DNA of 64,000 nt from Rhizobium leguminosarum (GTDB lineage: Bacteria > Pseudomonadota > Alphaproteobacteria > Rhizobiales > Rhizobiaceae), in NCBI RefSeq assembly GCF_001652265.1, contig NZ_LWBS01000428.1, positions 62,001-126,000 on the forward strand, written 5' to 3'. The notes under the pieces are model-generated. The model saw only the letters and a program-made list of their open reading frames with translations. It was not told where the DNA came from and made no database searches. The position numbers were made by a program, and so were the translations under genes. Of the stretch, positions 27,930-39,190 are shown in pieces (the stretch's first letter is position 1; the number at the start of each line of letters is the position of its first letter).

Positions 27930-28818
27930 GGCGAGGATCCAGAATGTCGCGCAGAGCATCTCCGGCGATGTTGAAGGCAAGGCTGGTGAGGAGGATGGCG
28001 ATACCCGGCATCACGGCAACCCACCAATAATCGAGCATGAACTTGCGGCCGCTGGAGATCATCGCGCCCCATTCCGGCGCCGGCGGCTGGGCGCCAAGGC
28101 CGAGGAAGCCAAGCGAAGCTGCCGTCAGAATGATACCCGCCATGTTGAGCGTCAGGCGAACGATGACCGACGGGACGCACATCGGGGCGATATAGAGGAG
28201 AAGAATGCGCATCGGCGAGGCGCCATAAAGGCGGGCGGCGACCACATAGTCGGCGTTTCTGACGACAAGCGCCTCGGCGCGCGCAAGCCGGGCAATCGGC
28301 GGCCATGCGGTCAGCGAGATCGCGATGATTGCCGTGGTCAAGCCGGCGCCGAGTGCCGCAGCAAAGGCGAGCGCCAGGATCAGCGACGGGAAAGAGAGAA
28401 CGATATCGGTGGCGCGCATCAGCAGCGCATCGATGCGCCCGCCGAAGAAGCCGGCAACGACGCCGATCAACAGGCCGATCGGGCCGACGATCAAGGAGAT
28501 CGACAGCACGGTCTGGATGGTGATGCGCGTGCCGAAGATGAGGCGGCTCAAGATGTCACGGCCGAATTCGTCCGTGCCTGCCAGATGCGCAAGGCTCGGC
28601 GGCTGCAAGGCATCACCAAGCGCCTGTATCGCCGGATCGTAGGGCGCCAGGAGCGGCGCGAAGATCGCGATCAAGCAAAGCAGACCAAGGATGACGAAAC
28701 CGGCAAGACCGAGCGGCTCGTGGGCCAATTTGCGGCCGGCGCGCGCGAACGACGTCGCCACGCGGGTCGACACACTTGGAGGGCGGATCTCTATCTCGCT
28801 GCGGATGACATCGCTCAT
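27916..28818 (-). CDS. Peptide/opine-class ABC transporter permease (DppC type)
   Basis: This 300-residue permease has an N-terminal helix after a cytoplasmic lead (about residues 36-58). The DppC hallmark LAGTDEFGRDILSRLIFGTRITIQ is at about 93-116 and the EAA-like loop AEALVVRNADYVVAARLYGASPMRILLLYIAP follows. Its ATG overlaps the stop of the DppB-type gene by four bases. It forms the channel with that partner. Confidence 0.9.
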   Translation of the reverse strand: MSDVIRSEIEIRPPSVSTRVATSFARAGRKLAHEPLGLAGFVILGLLCLIAIFAPLLAPYDPAIQALGDALQPPSLAHLAGTDEFGRDILSRLIFGTRITIQTVLSISLIVGPIGLLIGVVAGFFGGRIDALLMRATDIVLSFPSLILALAFAAALGAGLTTAIIAISLTAWPPIARLARAEALVVRNADYVVAARLYGASPMRILLLYIAPMCVPSVIVRLTLNMAGIILTAASLGFLGLGAQPPAPEWGAMISSGRKFMLDYWWVAVMPGIAILLTSLAFNIAGDALRDILDPRHARS

Positions 28819-29843
28819 CGGGCCGCCTCCCGCATGCGCGGATCAAAGACGGCGTAAGCGACGTCGGCCAGGAAGTTCAACAACATGAAAATGAATCCCA
28901 CAATGATGGTGCCGGCGACGATAGCGTTCATGTCGCCGATCATCAGCGCGTTCGTCATGTACTGGCCAATGCCTGGCCAGGAGAAAACGATCTCGGTCAC
29001 GACAGCGCCTTCGAGCAGACCGCCATAGGAAATGGCAAGGATGGTGATCAGCTGCACCGCAATGTTCGGCAGGACGTGGTGCCAGATCGTGCCGAGGGGG
29101 CTCACACCCTTGGCTCGGGCCGCGATGACATAATCCTGGCTCAACTGCTCAAGGGTGAAGCTGCGGGTCATGCGGGTGATGTAGGCCATCGCCGCATAGG
29201 CGAGGATGACGGCAGGAAGAATGATATGGCCGAGCGCATTCCAGAAGATTTCCGTCTCGCCCTGCAGCAGGCTGTCGATCAACAATAGCCCGGTTTTCGG
29301 CGTCACGAGGCCTTCGTAAAAGACATCGATCCTGCCCGGCCCGCCGACCCAGTTCAGGCCGGCATAGAAGATGACGAGCCCGACGATGCCGAACCAGAAA
29401 ACCGGGATCGAATGACCGACGAGAGCGACCACGCGCGCCGTCTTGTCGATGAAGCTGTCGCGAAAGAGAGCCGCGACCAGTCCGAGTGGGACACCGACGA
29501 AGGTCGAAATGATCACCGCCAGCGTCGCGAGTTCGAACGTCGCCGGAAAGGCCTGGGCAAGGTCCGAAGAGACAGGATTGCCGGTGAGAATAGCGGTGCC
29601 GAAATCACCATGCGCCAGGCCATTCAGATAGAGGAAAAACTGCTGATAGATCGGCAGATCGAGCCCCAGACGCGCCCGCATCGCCGCATAGGCGGCGGGA
29701 TCGGCGAGCTCGCCGACGATTGCGCCGACCGGATCGGTGGGCAAGACGCGGCCGATCACGAAGGTCACACATAAGAGGATGAACAGGCTGACCAGCAAAT
29801 GCGCCAGGCGTCGGCCAAATTCGGCTACGGAGAGTTCCTTCAT
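28815..29843 (-). CDS. Peptide/opine-class ABC transporter permease (DppB type)
   Basis: This 342-residue permease begins with a helix (about residues 11-31, LAHLLVSLFILLCVTFVIGRVLPTDP) typical of DppB. It has the EAA region QDYVIAARAKGVSPLGTIWHHVLPN and the C-terminal VVTEIVFSWPGIGQYMTNALMIGDMN. A periplasmic segment around NWVGGPGRIDVFYEGLVTPKTG is longer than in minimal DppB proteins. It is 21 bases downstream of the binding-protein gene. Confidence 0.9.
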   Translation of the reverse strand: MKELSVAEFGRRLAHLLVSLFILLCVTFVIGRVLPTDPVGAIVGELADPAAYAAMRARLGLDLPIYQQFFLYLNGLAHGDFGTAILTGNPVSSDLAQAFPATFELATLAVIISTFVGVPLGLVAALFRDSFIDKTARVVALVGHSIPVFWFGIVGLVIFYAGLNWVGGPGRIDVFYEGLVTPKTGLLLIDSLLQGETEIFWNALGHIILPAVILAYAAMAYITRMTRSFTLEQLSQDYVIAARAKGVSPLGTIWHHVLPNIAVQLITILAISYGGLLEGAVVTEIVFSWPGIGQYMTNALMIGDMNAIVAGTIIVGFIFMLLNFLADVAYAVFDPRMREAAR

Positions 29844-29864
29844 GATCGGCTGTCCTGGGAAGTA

Positions 29865-31460
29865 TTACTGGGTTTCGACCTTGGTCACGTTCTCGAGACG
29901 CGTCAGTTGCGAGGGATGCCCGACATATCCCTGAACCTTACCGGACAAGACGATCGGCTCGAATCGCTCGAAGAGCGGAAGCACTGCCGGCTTCTGTTCG
30001 ACGAACATCTTCTGCATCTCAACATAGAGTTCGCCCCGCTTCTTGGCGTCCGGCTCCATCGATGCTTTTGCCGTCAGGGCCGTCAGCTCGGGAATGTCCC
30101 AGCCCGAACGCCAGACGAAATTGCCGGCATTGTTGGCTTCCTTCGAGTTGTCGGGATTGGAGGAAAACTGCTCCATCGAGCCGAGGACGTTCGGCATATA
30201 GGCGCTGGTCTGCGGGATCAGCAGATCGAAATCCCTGGCGCGATGGGCGGCGATGATTTCCGAGCCGTTGCCCTGCTGGATGTCGATCTTGATGCCGATC
30301 TGGGCAAGTGATGCCTGGATGGCGGTGGCCAGATCGATGCGCGGCGTTTGCGCGATGGTCTTCAGCGACAGCGAGAAGCCGTCCTTGAAGCCTGCCTCGC
30401 TCAGCAGCTGCTTCGACTTTTCGACGTCGAGATGCCAATCGGGGTTCGGGATGGCGTATTCGAAATTCTCCGGAACGGGAACGTTTCTCGCCCGGCCGTA
30501 AGGACCCATGATCGTCTTTTCGATGCCCTTGTAGTCGATGCCATAGGCAATGGCTTCGCGAACCTTCGGGTTGGCGAGGTATTTGTTGCCGGCATTCATC
30601 GACAGCACGTAGAAACCGCCCGTCGGAATACGCTGGATGGCAAAGCCCTTCTTGTCCTGGAACGTCGCGAGATCCGATGCGGTGAGCGCGCTGGCAATAT
30701 CGATATCGCCGCGTTCAAGCATCAGCCGCTCGACCTGGCTTTCAGGCACGTGCCGGACGATGACGCGGCGCATTTTCGGCGCGCCGGCCATATAGTCCTT
30801 GTTTGCGTCGAGGATCACCAGTTCGTTCGGAGACCAGCGATTGAGGGTGAACGGACCGGAGCCGGCCGAATGGGTTCGCATCCAGGCGTTTCCGTAGTCG
30901 TTATCGACGGCGTGGCTCTCGACCTCGACGCTGTCGACCACGCTGGTGGTGGTCGTCGTCAGCCGGTAGAGCAGAAGCTCCGCCGTCACCTGCTCGGAGA
31001 GATCGATGCGCACCGTCTGGTCGTCGACGGCCTTGACGAGCTTTTCGACATTGTCCTTGTCGTAGCCGACGCGCTTAAGGTTGGCGGCGGCGGCCTGGTC
31101 CATCTTCAGGAGCCGCGCCAATGAATAGACGACATCCTTAGAAGTGACCGGGTTGCCGGAGGCGAAATTGGCCTTGCGCAGCGTAAACGTGATGCCCTTG
31201 TCGTCAACCTTCCAGCTTTCCGCCAGCTGCGGAAGGATCTTACCATCAGCCGTGCTGGCGACCAACCGATCGTAAAGATTCGACATGATCTCGACCGCCT
31301 TGCCTTCGGTCGCCTGCTGCGGATCCAGCGACAGAACCTGCGCCAGCGATGTGCCGACCACCAACTGGTCCTGCGGGGTGGCAGCCTGCATCTGCGGTGC
31401 AGCGATCGTCAGGGCGCCGATCACGGCGCCGACGAACAAGCCCTTAGAAAAATGCTTCAT
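29865..31460 (-). CDS. Peptide/opine-class ABC transporter binding protein (SBP family 5)
   Basis: This 531-residue periplasmic protein has a signal peptide (MKHFSKGLFVGAVIGALTIA, cleavage near MQA-A at 26). The family-5 layout follows: LVVGTSLAQVLSLDPQQATEG, ITFTLRKANFASGNPVTSKDVVYSLARLL, and KVREAIAYGIDYKGIEKTIMGPYG. The family binds peptides, but also opines, glycosides and oligogalacturonides in rhizobia. The divergent regulator and the sugar-acid enzymes downstream of it suggest a carbohydrate or sugar-acid ligand here. GGGAGG precedes the ATG. It is the first gene of the operon. Confidence 0.88.
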   Translation of the reverse strand: MKHFSKGLFVGAVIGALTIAAPQMQAATPQDQLVVGTSLAQVLSLDPQQATEGKAVEIMSNLYDRLVASTADGKILPQLAESWKVDDKGITFTLRKANFASGNPVTSKDVVYSLARLLKMDQAAAANLKRVGYDKDNVEKLVKAVDDQTVRIDLSEQVTAELLLYRLTTTTTSVVDSVEVESHAVDNDYGNAWMRTHSAGSGPFTLNRWSPNELVILDANKDYMAGAPKMRRVIVRHVPESQVERLMLERGDIDIASALTASDLATFQDKKGFAIQRIPTGGFYVLSMNAGNKYLANPKVREAIAYGIDYKGIEKTIMGPYGRARNVPVPENFEYAIPNPDWHLDVEKSKQLLSEAGFKDGFSLSLKTIAQTPRIDLATAIQASLAQIGIKIDIQQGNGSEIIAAHRARDFDLLIPQTSAYMPNVLGSMEQFSSNPDNSKEANNAGNFVWRSGWDIPELTALTAKASMEPDAKKRGELYVEMQKMFVEQKPAVLPLFERFEPIVLSGKVQGYVGHPSQLTRLENVTKVETQ

Positions 31461-31488
31461 TGTAAGTCCTCCCTAGACTACTATAAAA

Positions 31489-31501
31489 GACATATTATGT
31501 C
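31489..31501. promoter_or_regulatory. Candidate FCD-regulator operator in divergent promoter
   Basis: GACATATTATGTC is a perfect 13-base palindrome with arms GACAT/ATGTC, 28 bases upstream of the importer operon start and about 90 upstream of the regulator gene. Its core CATATTATGTC recurs exactly at 32325-32335 in front of the dehydratase gene. Shared sequence at both controlled promoters supports it as the site of the intervening GntR regulator. Confidence 0.6.
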
Positions 31502-31592
31502 GCCCGTATGTCGTATTATGATTTATCGAAGTCTGATATGATTTGCAAGACCCGAGCGGGAGACTTGATGCAAAGGGATTGGGGAGCGGACA

Positions 31593-32303
31593 ATGACAAC
31601 ACTCGGCGGTGGCCGGCAAAGACTGGCGCAACAGGTCATCGATCAACTGCGGGCGCAAATCGAGACGGGGAAGCTGCGTGTCGGCGACCAACTGCCGACC
31701 GAGCCGCAGCTTGAAGCGACATTCGGCGTCAGCCGCACCGTGGTGCGCGAGGCGATCGCCGATCTGAGGTCGGCAGGCTTCGTCAAACCGATCCAGGGCA
31801 AAGGCGTTTTTGTCGCGGATCCGAAGGCGCATTCGGTCCTGTCACTGACGCCGGTGGAAATCAAAAGCATTCCGGAAACCCTGGAATTGCTGGAGTTTCG
31901 TATGGCGGCCGAGGGTGAAGCGGCGGCAATTGCCGCCTATCGCCGCACCGCCGAGCAGGAGGCGGCAATCCGGGAAGCCAACCGCAGAATGGCGAACCTG
32001 ATCGAAACCGGACAGCAAACGGTGGAAGCGGATTACGCCTTCCACATGGCGATTGCCGCCGCCACGAACAACCGATTCTACGTCGATGTCCTGCGCCATT
32101 TCGGCCCCAGAGCCATCCCCCGCGGCCAGTTTCCGACGCTGCCGGAAGCCAATGACCGCAGCTATCTTCAGAAGGTTTATGCCGAACATGTCGAAATCCT
32201 CTCGGCAATCGCCGATCAGGATCCCGAACGCGCCCGCCAGGCAATGCGCGCCCATATGCTGGCCAGCCAACGCCGCTACCGCATGCTCGCCGAGCAGCAA
32301 TAG
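31593..32303 (+). CDS. GntR family regulator, FadR/FCD type
   Basis: This 236-residue regulator has the winged-helix segment LPTEPQLEATFGVSRTVVREAIADLRSAGFV (about residues 32-62) and a C-terminal FCD domain with LELLEFRMAAEGEAAAIAA and a late EHVEILSAIADQDPERARQAMRAHM. The FCD histidine/acid positions look intact. ATG at 31593 is preceded by GGGGAG. It stands between the divergent importer operon and two sugar-acid enzyme genes, resembling UxuR/ExuR/KdgR-like control of hexuronate genes. The repeated palindromes on both sides of the gene are its likely targets. Confidence 0.9.
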   Translation: MTTLGGGRQRLAQQVIDQLRAQIETGKLRVGDQLPTEPQLEATFGVSRTVVREAIADLRSAGFVKPIQGKGVFVADPKAHSVLSLTPVEIKSIPETLELLEFRMAAEGEAAAIAAYRRTAEQEAAIREANRRMANLIETGQQTVEADYAFHMAIAAATNNRFYVDVLRHFGPRAIPRGQFPTLPEANDRSYLQKVYAEHVEILSAIADQDPERARQAMRAHMLASQRRYRMLAEQQ

Positions 32304-32324
32304 GGCTCGACACTCTTCAAAATT

Positions 32325-32344
32325 CATATTATGTCATACGACAT
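32325..32344 (+). promoter_or_regulatory. Candidate FCD-regulator operator before dehydratase gene
   Basis: CATATTATGTC (32325-32335) repeats the 31491-31501 sequence exactly and overlaps ATGTCATACGACAT (32331-32344), whose arms ATGTC/GACAT are perfect inverses. It lies 25-44 bases upstream of the 32369 start codon. Confidence 0.55.
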
Positions 32345-32368
32345 TGTGTAATTTCGAAAGAGACTCAA

Positions 32369-33343
32369 ATGTATCTGGGAACACAGGTCGCAGCGCGGGA
32401 TGACGACGATTATCGTATTTTCGCGCAACTGGGTGTGAAGCATATCAACGCCGACCCGCCGGGAAAGCCGAGCAGCTGGACGCTGTCCGATCTCGAACGC
32501 CATCGCGACAAGGTCGAAAGCTTCGGCCTGATCCTCGACATGATTCAATTGCCGCTGCCGTCGCAGCCGATCGAGAAGGCTTCCTATCCCGATATCCTGC
32601 TTGCCGGCCCCGAGCGCGACAGACAGATCGACGCCGTCTGCAAGCTGATCGAGAATGTTGCGGCCGCCGGCATTCCTTCGGTGAAGTACAATCTCAACCT
32701 GATCGGTATTCCCCGCACGCCGGATGAACTGGGACGCGGCGGATCGCTGAATGCCAGCTTCCGCTGGGACAAGACGGACCAGCAGGCCGAGCCTGGTCTT
32801 GCCGGGGTGCTTTCCGAGGACGAAAACTGGGAGCGGATCGACTATTTCCTGGAGCGCGTCGTTCCTGTTGCTGCAAGCAACCGCGTCCGGCTCGCCTGCC
32901 ATCCGCACGATCCCTATACGCCGCCGGGTTATCGCGGCGTCACGCGTGTGCTGGGTACGGTGGAAGGCCTGAAGAAATTCGTGCTGATGCGCGAAAACCC
33001 GTATCACGGCCTCAATTTCTGCCAGGGTTCGATCGGCGAGATGCTGGAAAATCCCGGCAAGGAAATCGACGATGTCATCCGCTGGTTCGGCCAGCGCGGC
33101 AAGATCTTCAATGTTCACTTCCGCAATATTCGCGGCGGCAAGCTGTCCTTCATGGAGACCTTCCCTGAAGAAGGCGACATGGACATGGTCCGCTCGGCCA
33201 GGATCTATAAGGAGGTGGGCTTCAAATACATGCTGATGCCCGACCATGTACCAACCGTCAGCGGCAAGGATCCGACCGCCACCGCATTTGCCTTCTGCTA
33301 CGGCTATATCGCCGCACTTCTGCAAGTGCTCGACAGCGAGTGA
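32369..33343 (+). CDS. Mannonate dehydratase-like (UxuA family) protein
   Basis: This 324-residue protein of the UxuA fold catalyses, in characterised members, D-mannonate to 2-keto-3-deoxygluconate. Family patterns seen are VKYNLNLIGIPRTP, RLACHPHDPYTPPGYRGVTRVLGTVEGLKKF, GLNFCQGSIGEM and HFRNIRGG. The conserved Cys and His residues would bind the divalent metal. It is shorter than the roughly 390-residue enterobacterial enzyme, and the substrate could be a related sugar acid. It is followed after 31 bases by kdgD on the same strand. Confidence 0.82.
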   Translation: MYLGTQVAARDDDDYRIFAQLGVKHINADPPGKPSSWTLSDLERHRDKVESFGLILDMIQLPLPSQPIEKASYPDILLAGPERDRQIDAVCKLIENVAAAGIPSVKYNLNLIGIPRTPDELGRGGSLNASFRWDKTDQQAEPGLAGVLSEDENWERIDYFLERVVPVAASNRVRLACHPHDPYTPPGYRGVTRVLGTVEGLKKFVLMRENPYHGLNFCQGSIGEMLENPGKEIDDVIRWFGQRGKIFNVHFRNIRGGKLSFMETFPEEGDMDMVRSARIYKEVGFKYMLMPDHVPTVSGKDPTATAFAFCYGYIAALLQVLDSE

Positions 33344-33368
33344 CCCGGTTTTCAACACGTAAGAATAG

Positions 33369-34301
<933 letters not shown>

Positions 34302-34317
34302 TATATCGCGGCAGTCG

Positions 34318-34339
34318 GCCGCCGGGGTGGCCCGGCGGC
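34318..34339 (+). terminator. Probable terminator hairpin after kdgD
   Basis: GCCGCCGGG (34318-34326) and CCCGGCGGC (34331-34339) form a perfect 9-bp stem with a GTGG loop, 17 bases after the kdgD stop. The T tail is poor, so the hairpin may work with Rho or only protect the mRNA end. Confidence 0.5.
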
Positions 34340-34456
34340 TGTCCGGTTCGCACCAGCAACGGACATCGGCTCGGCTTGGATAGACGACCGCTACGGGGCC
34401 GGAAGCGGCGCGTCTGTTATCGGGGCGAGTTCATGCATTGCGCCGGATCTACACCA

Positions 34457-35455
34457 TCATCGATCCTGCATAGTTGTCGATTTGGCATTCATGGGCGCAA
34501 AACCAAACTGTGCCTTGAAGGCTCGGCTGAAGGCTGCTTCGGAATCATAGCCCACTTGCCTGGCGACCGACCCAACCTTGGCATCAGGCTGGCGCATCAA
34601 GCCCAAGGCGAGCGTCAGCCGCCAGCGGCTGTGGTAGGAAAGTGGCGCTTCTTTCACCAATGCTATAAATCGCGCCGCGAAGCCGGACCGGGACAGGCCC
34701 GCCACCCGAGCCAGATCGAGCACGGTCCAGCGCCGATAAGGTTCGTCGTGGATGGCCTTGAGCGCGCGGCTGATGCGCGCATCCCCGAGCGCTCCAAGCC
34801 AACCGACATTGCCGCCCCGCTCGATCCGCACCCAGCTCCGCAGGATACTGATCACCAGCACGTCGATCAGCCGTGAAATCATGATGGACGCGCCGGGATA
34901 CACCTCCTGGGCTTCCTTCATCATGAAGTAGCCAAGGCCCTCGGCCCATCCGGCGGTCTCGCCGCTGGCTTTTGGAATGTGAATGACCGACGGCAGTGCC
35001 GATACGAGCCAGGGCACGGAAGCGCTTTCGAACCGAAAGGCTCCGGCGATAAGCTTGGTCTGTTGGCCGCCTCCGCCGTGGGAGACATTGAGTTTTTCGG
35101 CGGTAACCTGCGCCGCCATCAGGGCTGCCAAGTCAGCCTCAGTTGCACACTCGCCATCGCTCAAGCCGTGCCCAAGGCCTCGCGGCAGCATGATCAGATC
35201 GCCAGTTGCCACCTGCAAGGCATGGCCCTGATCGTTCACAACCGTCAGGTCCCCTTCGAGCACGATGAAGAAATAAGCCGCTCCCGGATGAAAGCGCAGC
35301 GCCCATGGTTGGCTGAGCTCGACTGTAAAGACGATTTCGCCATGCAGGCTGACCATGGCCAAAATCTGGGAGAGCAGATCCACCCGAGAGGCGAGCATGA
35401 TCGCATTTTTGGACGACGGAGCATGCATTGCGGGGCTCGGGTCATGGTGATCCAT
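34457..35455 (-). CDS. AraC family regulator with cupin sensor
   Basis: This 332-residue regulator has an N-terminal cupin_6-type domain (about residues 20-200, with FFIVLEGDLTVVNDQG and GDLIMLPRGLGHGLSD). The C-terminal double helix-turn-helix of AraC type shows LDLARVAGLSRSGFAARFIALV and VGSVARQVGYDSEAAFSRAFKAQFG, at about residues 240-325. It is divergent from a secreted alpha/beta hydrolase at 35622, and this gene pairing is common for this AraC subgroup; control of the hydrolase is inferred. Confidence 0.88.
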   Translation of the reverse strand: MDHHDPSPAMHAPSSKNAIMLASRVDLLSQILAMVSLHGEIVFTVELSQPWALRFHPGAAYFFIVLEGDLTVVNDQGHALQVATGDLIMLPRGLGHGLSDGECATEADLAALMAAQVTAEKLNVSHGGGGQQTKLIAGAFRFESASVPWLVSALPSVIHIPKASGETAGWAEGLGYFMMKEAQEVYPGASIMISRLIDVLVISILRSWVRIERGGNVGWLGALGDARISRALKAIHDEPYRRWTVLDLARVAGLSRSGFAARFIALVKEAPLSYHSRWRLTLALGLMRQPDAKVGSVARQVGYDSEAAFSRAFKAQFGFAPMNAKSTTMQDR

Positions 35456-35621
35456 CTCGGTAAGCCCTAGTTTGGTTTTGTCTTCAAAGAGGAATTATCT
35501 GGCAGTTCAAGCCTTTCCGCGAAGGCAAGGCCATCCTGGTCTTCCTGCCGTCGTGTAGGCGACAGCATTGCAGATTATCCGAATTAAGCAATCGCGCTGA
35601 TGCGCCCTATAGGAGCTCCAA

Positions 35622-36392
35622 ATGAAATCTCTTCTTATGTCCGCCCTAATGCTGACGACCGCCATGCTTGGTGCTGCACCCGCAAGGGCCCAGCCGGCTC
35701 TCCCGGATCAAACAATTAAGAATATCGTTCTTGTCCACGGCGCCTTCGTCGACGAAACCAGTTGGGACGGCGTCGCTGCAATCCTGACTGCCAAGGGCTA
35801 CAAGGTGACTGCGGTAAAGAACCCATTGACCTCGCTTGCTGACGACGTCGCTCCCACAAATGCGGTGCTGGATGCGCAAGATGGCCCGGTTGTCCTGGTG
35901 GGCCATTCCTGGGGTGGCGTGGTGATCGGCGAGGCGGGCGACAACGCCAAGGTGGCATCACTCGTCTATGTCTCGGCCTTTGCGCCCGAGAAAGGTGAAA
36001 CCATCACAGCATTGGCAGCAAGCGGTCCGGCAACCCCCGGAGCGGTAGCCATTCGGCCAGACGCAAAGGGTTACTTGACCATCGATCCTGCAGTATTCCC
36101 CAGTGCAGTAGCGGGCGACCTTCCCAAGAAGATCGGTGAACATCTGGCAGCGCACCAGATGCCGATCAACCACACTGCCTTCGATGCGCCTGCTGAGATC
36201 GCGGCATGGCACGACAAGCCAAGCTGGTACGTCCTGAGCTCCAAGGACCTCGTCCTTGATCCCCACGCACAGGCTTTCTTTGCCGAACGGATGAAGGCCA
36301 AGGTGACGACGGTCGAGGGTAGCCACGCCTCGCTGGCCTCGCACGCCAAGGAAGTGGCTGCGGTCATAGAAGCGGCCGCCGGAGCAAAGTAG
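35622..36392 (+). CDS. Exported alpha/beta hydrolase
   Basis: This 256-residue alpha/beta hydrolase has a signal peptide (cleavage near ARAQ at 24). The nucleophile elbow is GHSWGG (Ser at about residue 93), the oxyanion region is VHGAFVDETSWDG, and EGSHASL near the C-terminus supplies the probable catalytic histidine. The acid is likely in SSKDLVLDPHAQ. This subgroup is broad (esterases, salicylate-esterase-like), so no substrate is named. AGGAG precedes the ATG. It is divergent from the AraC regulator, with a 166-base shared promoter region. Confidence 0.85.
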   Translation: MKSLLMSALMLTTAMLGAAPARAQPALPDQTIKNIVLVHGAFVDETSWDGVAAILTAKGYKVTAVKNPLTSLADDVAPTNAVLDAQDGPVVLVGHSWGGVVIGEAGDNAKVASLVYVSAFAPEKGETITALAASGPATPGAVAIRPDAKGYLTIDPAVFPSAVAGDLPKKIGEHLAAHQMPINHTAFDAPAEIAAWHDKPSWYVLSSKDLVLDPHAQAFFAERMKAKVTTVEGSHASLASHAKEVAAVIEAAAGAK

Positions 36393-36525
36393 CCCTCGTC
36401 AACCGATGCTATCGCCCGCCTAGCGGTGGTCGGTAGCATCGATGTGCAACGATCCCGGTCGCAGAGCAAAGCCCCCGCCACTGCCCACACGCCATGGCCT
36501 CGGACAGCGCAGCACCGGATAGGAC

Positions 36526-37026
36526 TCAGCCATCACGCCCCCTCACCGCCCATGAGGTGGTGTCCTGATCGGGGTGCTGGTTGTTGCTCTCCTTGATCGC
36601 CGACGCCCAGTCGGCGCCGTTGTCTTCGGTCGCACCGGTATTTTCTATGCCCGTGATCGTATCGAACCATGCCACCATGTTCTCGGTGCAGGTATTGGCA
36701 AGCGGCGAGAAGGCGTGCGGATCGTCAAGCGAACCGATCATCAGGTTGGTGCGACCGTTTTCGAGGTGGTGGAAGAACAATGGCGTGCCGCAATTGGCGC
36801 AGAAGCCGCGCTCGACAAGCTCCGAGCTCTTCCAGACGCTCGGCTTGCCGCGTGTCCAGGTGAGCGCATCATCGGGCGCGGCGACGAGCGCCGCGAAGAT
36901 GTTGCCCGAGGCTTTCTGACACATGCGGCAATGGCAGAGATGCGAATTGTCAAGCATAGCGGTTGCGTGGTAGCGCACGGCACCGCACTGGCAGCCGCCG
37001 CTCACCTCCATCTCGATGCGTTTCAT
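36526..37026 (-). CDS. GFA-fold protein
   Basis: This 166-residue protein of the GFA/CENP-V zinc fold is the second in the window. It has SGGCQCGAVRYHA at about residues 9-21, CHCRMCQKASG at 31-41 and FCANCGTPLFFHH at 75-87. The C-terminal part continues NTCTENMVAWFDT and ends in a Gln/Asn/Asp-rich tail. It is longer than the 15721 paralogue. The reaction is not known for most of this family. Confidence 0.83.
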   Translation of the reverse strand: MKRIEMEVSGGCQCGAVRYHATAMLDNSHLCHCRMCQKASGNIFAALVAAPDDALTWTRGKPSVWKSSELVERGFCANCGTPLFFHHLENGRTNLMIGSLDDPHAFSPLANTCTENMVAWFDTITGIENTGATEDNGADWASAIKESNNQHPDQDTTSWAVRGRDG

Positions 37027-37113
37027 TTTTTCTCCTCTTTCAAGAGGCGGGTTTGGGCTTAATCTCTTTTAGGTTTTCGTCACTTTCCCGCTGCCCGAAG
37101 CTGTCATGCTGCC

Positions 37114-37881
37114 TTAATGGTACGTCACGACCGGATTGAACACCCTTTGCAGGAAGGGCCTGAGAGCTCCCTGCAAGTGGTTCCTTGGAATCTGATGTCC
37201 ACACTCAAAGAGGTGAAGCGTCGCCAGGACTCCGGCATTGGACAGTGCTTTTGAGAAGAGTTCGGCTTGGGCAACAGGAGCACGGTCGTCATGCTTTCCA
37301 TGCAGCAACAGCGTCTCAGACCGAACTTCGGGCGCATAATGCAATGCAGAGCGAGCCAGAAAGGCCTCTCTCGATAGGCCCGCCTCTTTCTCGATAGCCC
37401 ACCGCAAACCGTCTGAACTCTCGTGATAAGCGACTTCAAGATCGTAGACGCCGCTGGATAGAATGACTGCTCGCAGATCAGAAACCTGGGTGGCGACCAT
37501 TGCTGATGCAACGGCACCACGACTGTTTCCATAGAGAACAATTCGGTCAGGATCGACGGAAGGCTGGCCCCGCAGGAAAGCGAGAGCAGCTATGATCGCT
37601 TGCTGGGTTTTGGGACCGCAGAAATCTGGAGGGCCATCTGATGCCCCAAAACCGGGCTGCGAGACTGCCGCAGCAGTGATACTCAAACCAGAACAGAAGC
37701 GAAGCAACGCGCCGCTGTCGACCGCCTCTATCCCTCCAAGCAGACGGCCACCCTGATTGCCGTGGACAAATAGGATTGCTCCTGCGGGCGTTTCGCTTGC
37801 GGCTTGAGCTTGAAAAAGCTCGACCGTGGCTCCGTCACCCCGGTCAATGAGATGTCGAGTTACTACCGGCATAACCACCAT
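37114..37881 (-). CDS. Alpha/beta hydrolase (prolyl-oligopeptidase-like)
   Basis: This 255-residue hydrolase has VLYGNSRGAVASAMVA with the nucleophile elbow GNSRG (Ser about residue 114), LLLHGKHDDRAPVAQAELF with the catalytic acid, and LFECGHQIP with the histidine, all in order. That places it in the S9/dienelactone-hydrolase-like group. The start is uncertain. I chose the ATG at 37881, where homology-like sequence begins, but the frame stays open to 38064 and its extra 61 residues look non-conserved and carry no clear ribosome-binding site. It is tail-to-head with the sugar importer that follows and not obviously linked. Confidence 0.72.
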   Translation of the reverse strand: MVVMPVVTRHLIDRGDGATVELFQAQAASETPAGAILFVHGNQGGRLLGGIEAVDSGALLRFCSGLSITAAAVSQPGFGASDGPPDFCGPKTQQAIIAALAFLRGQPSVDPDRIVLYGNSRGAVASAMVATQVSDLRAVILSSGVYDLEVAYHESSDGLRWAIEKEAGLSREAFLARSALHYAPEVRSETLLLHGKHDDRAPVAQAELFSKALSNAGVLATLHLFECGHQIPRNHLQGALRPFLQRVFNPVVTYH

Positions 37882-38094
37882 CAGGTTTTTGCGTGCCGGA
37901 CAGACAATAGTGCAACTTGTGGCATTGGCAACGTCCGGTGGCGGCGGATATCGTTGAGGAACCAAATGGCTTAGCCGCTCATCCGTCTGTTTCGGTCTTT
38001 TGAGCAAGTAGGTGCTGGCTGTAGGGCTTCCAGGTAACCAGTCGGTCATCCTTGATGCATGCAATGATCTGAAGATTTTCGGAGATTCTTGCGT

Positions 38095-39168
<1,074 letters not shown>

Positions 39169-39190
39169 GATTGTACTCCAACGGTTCGGC

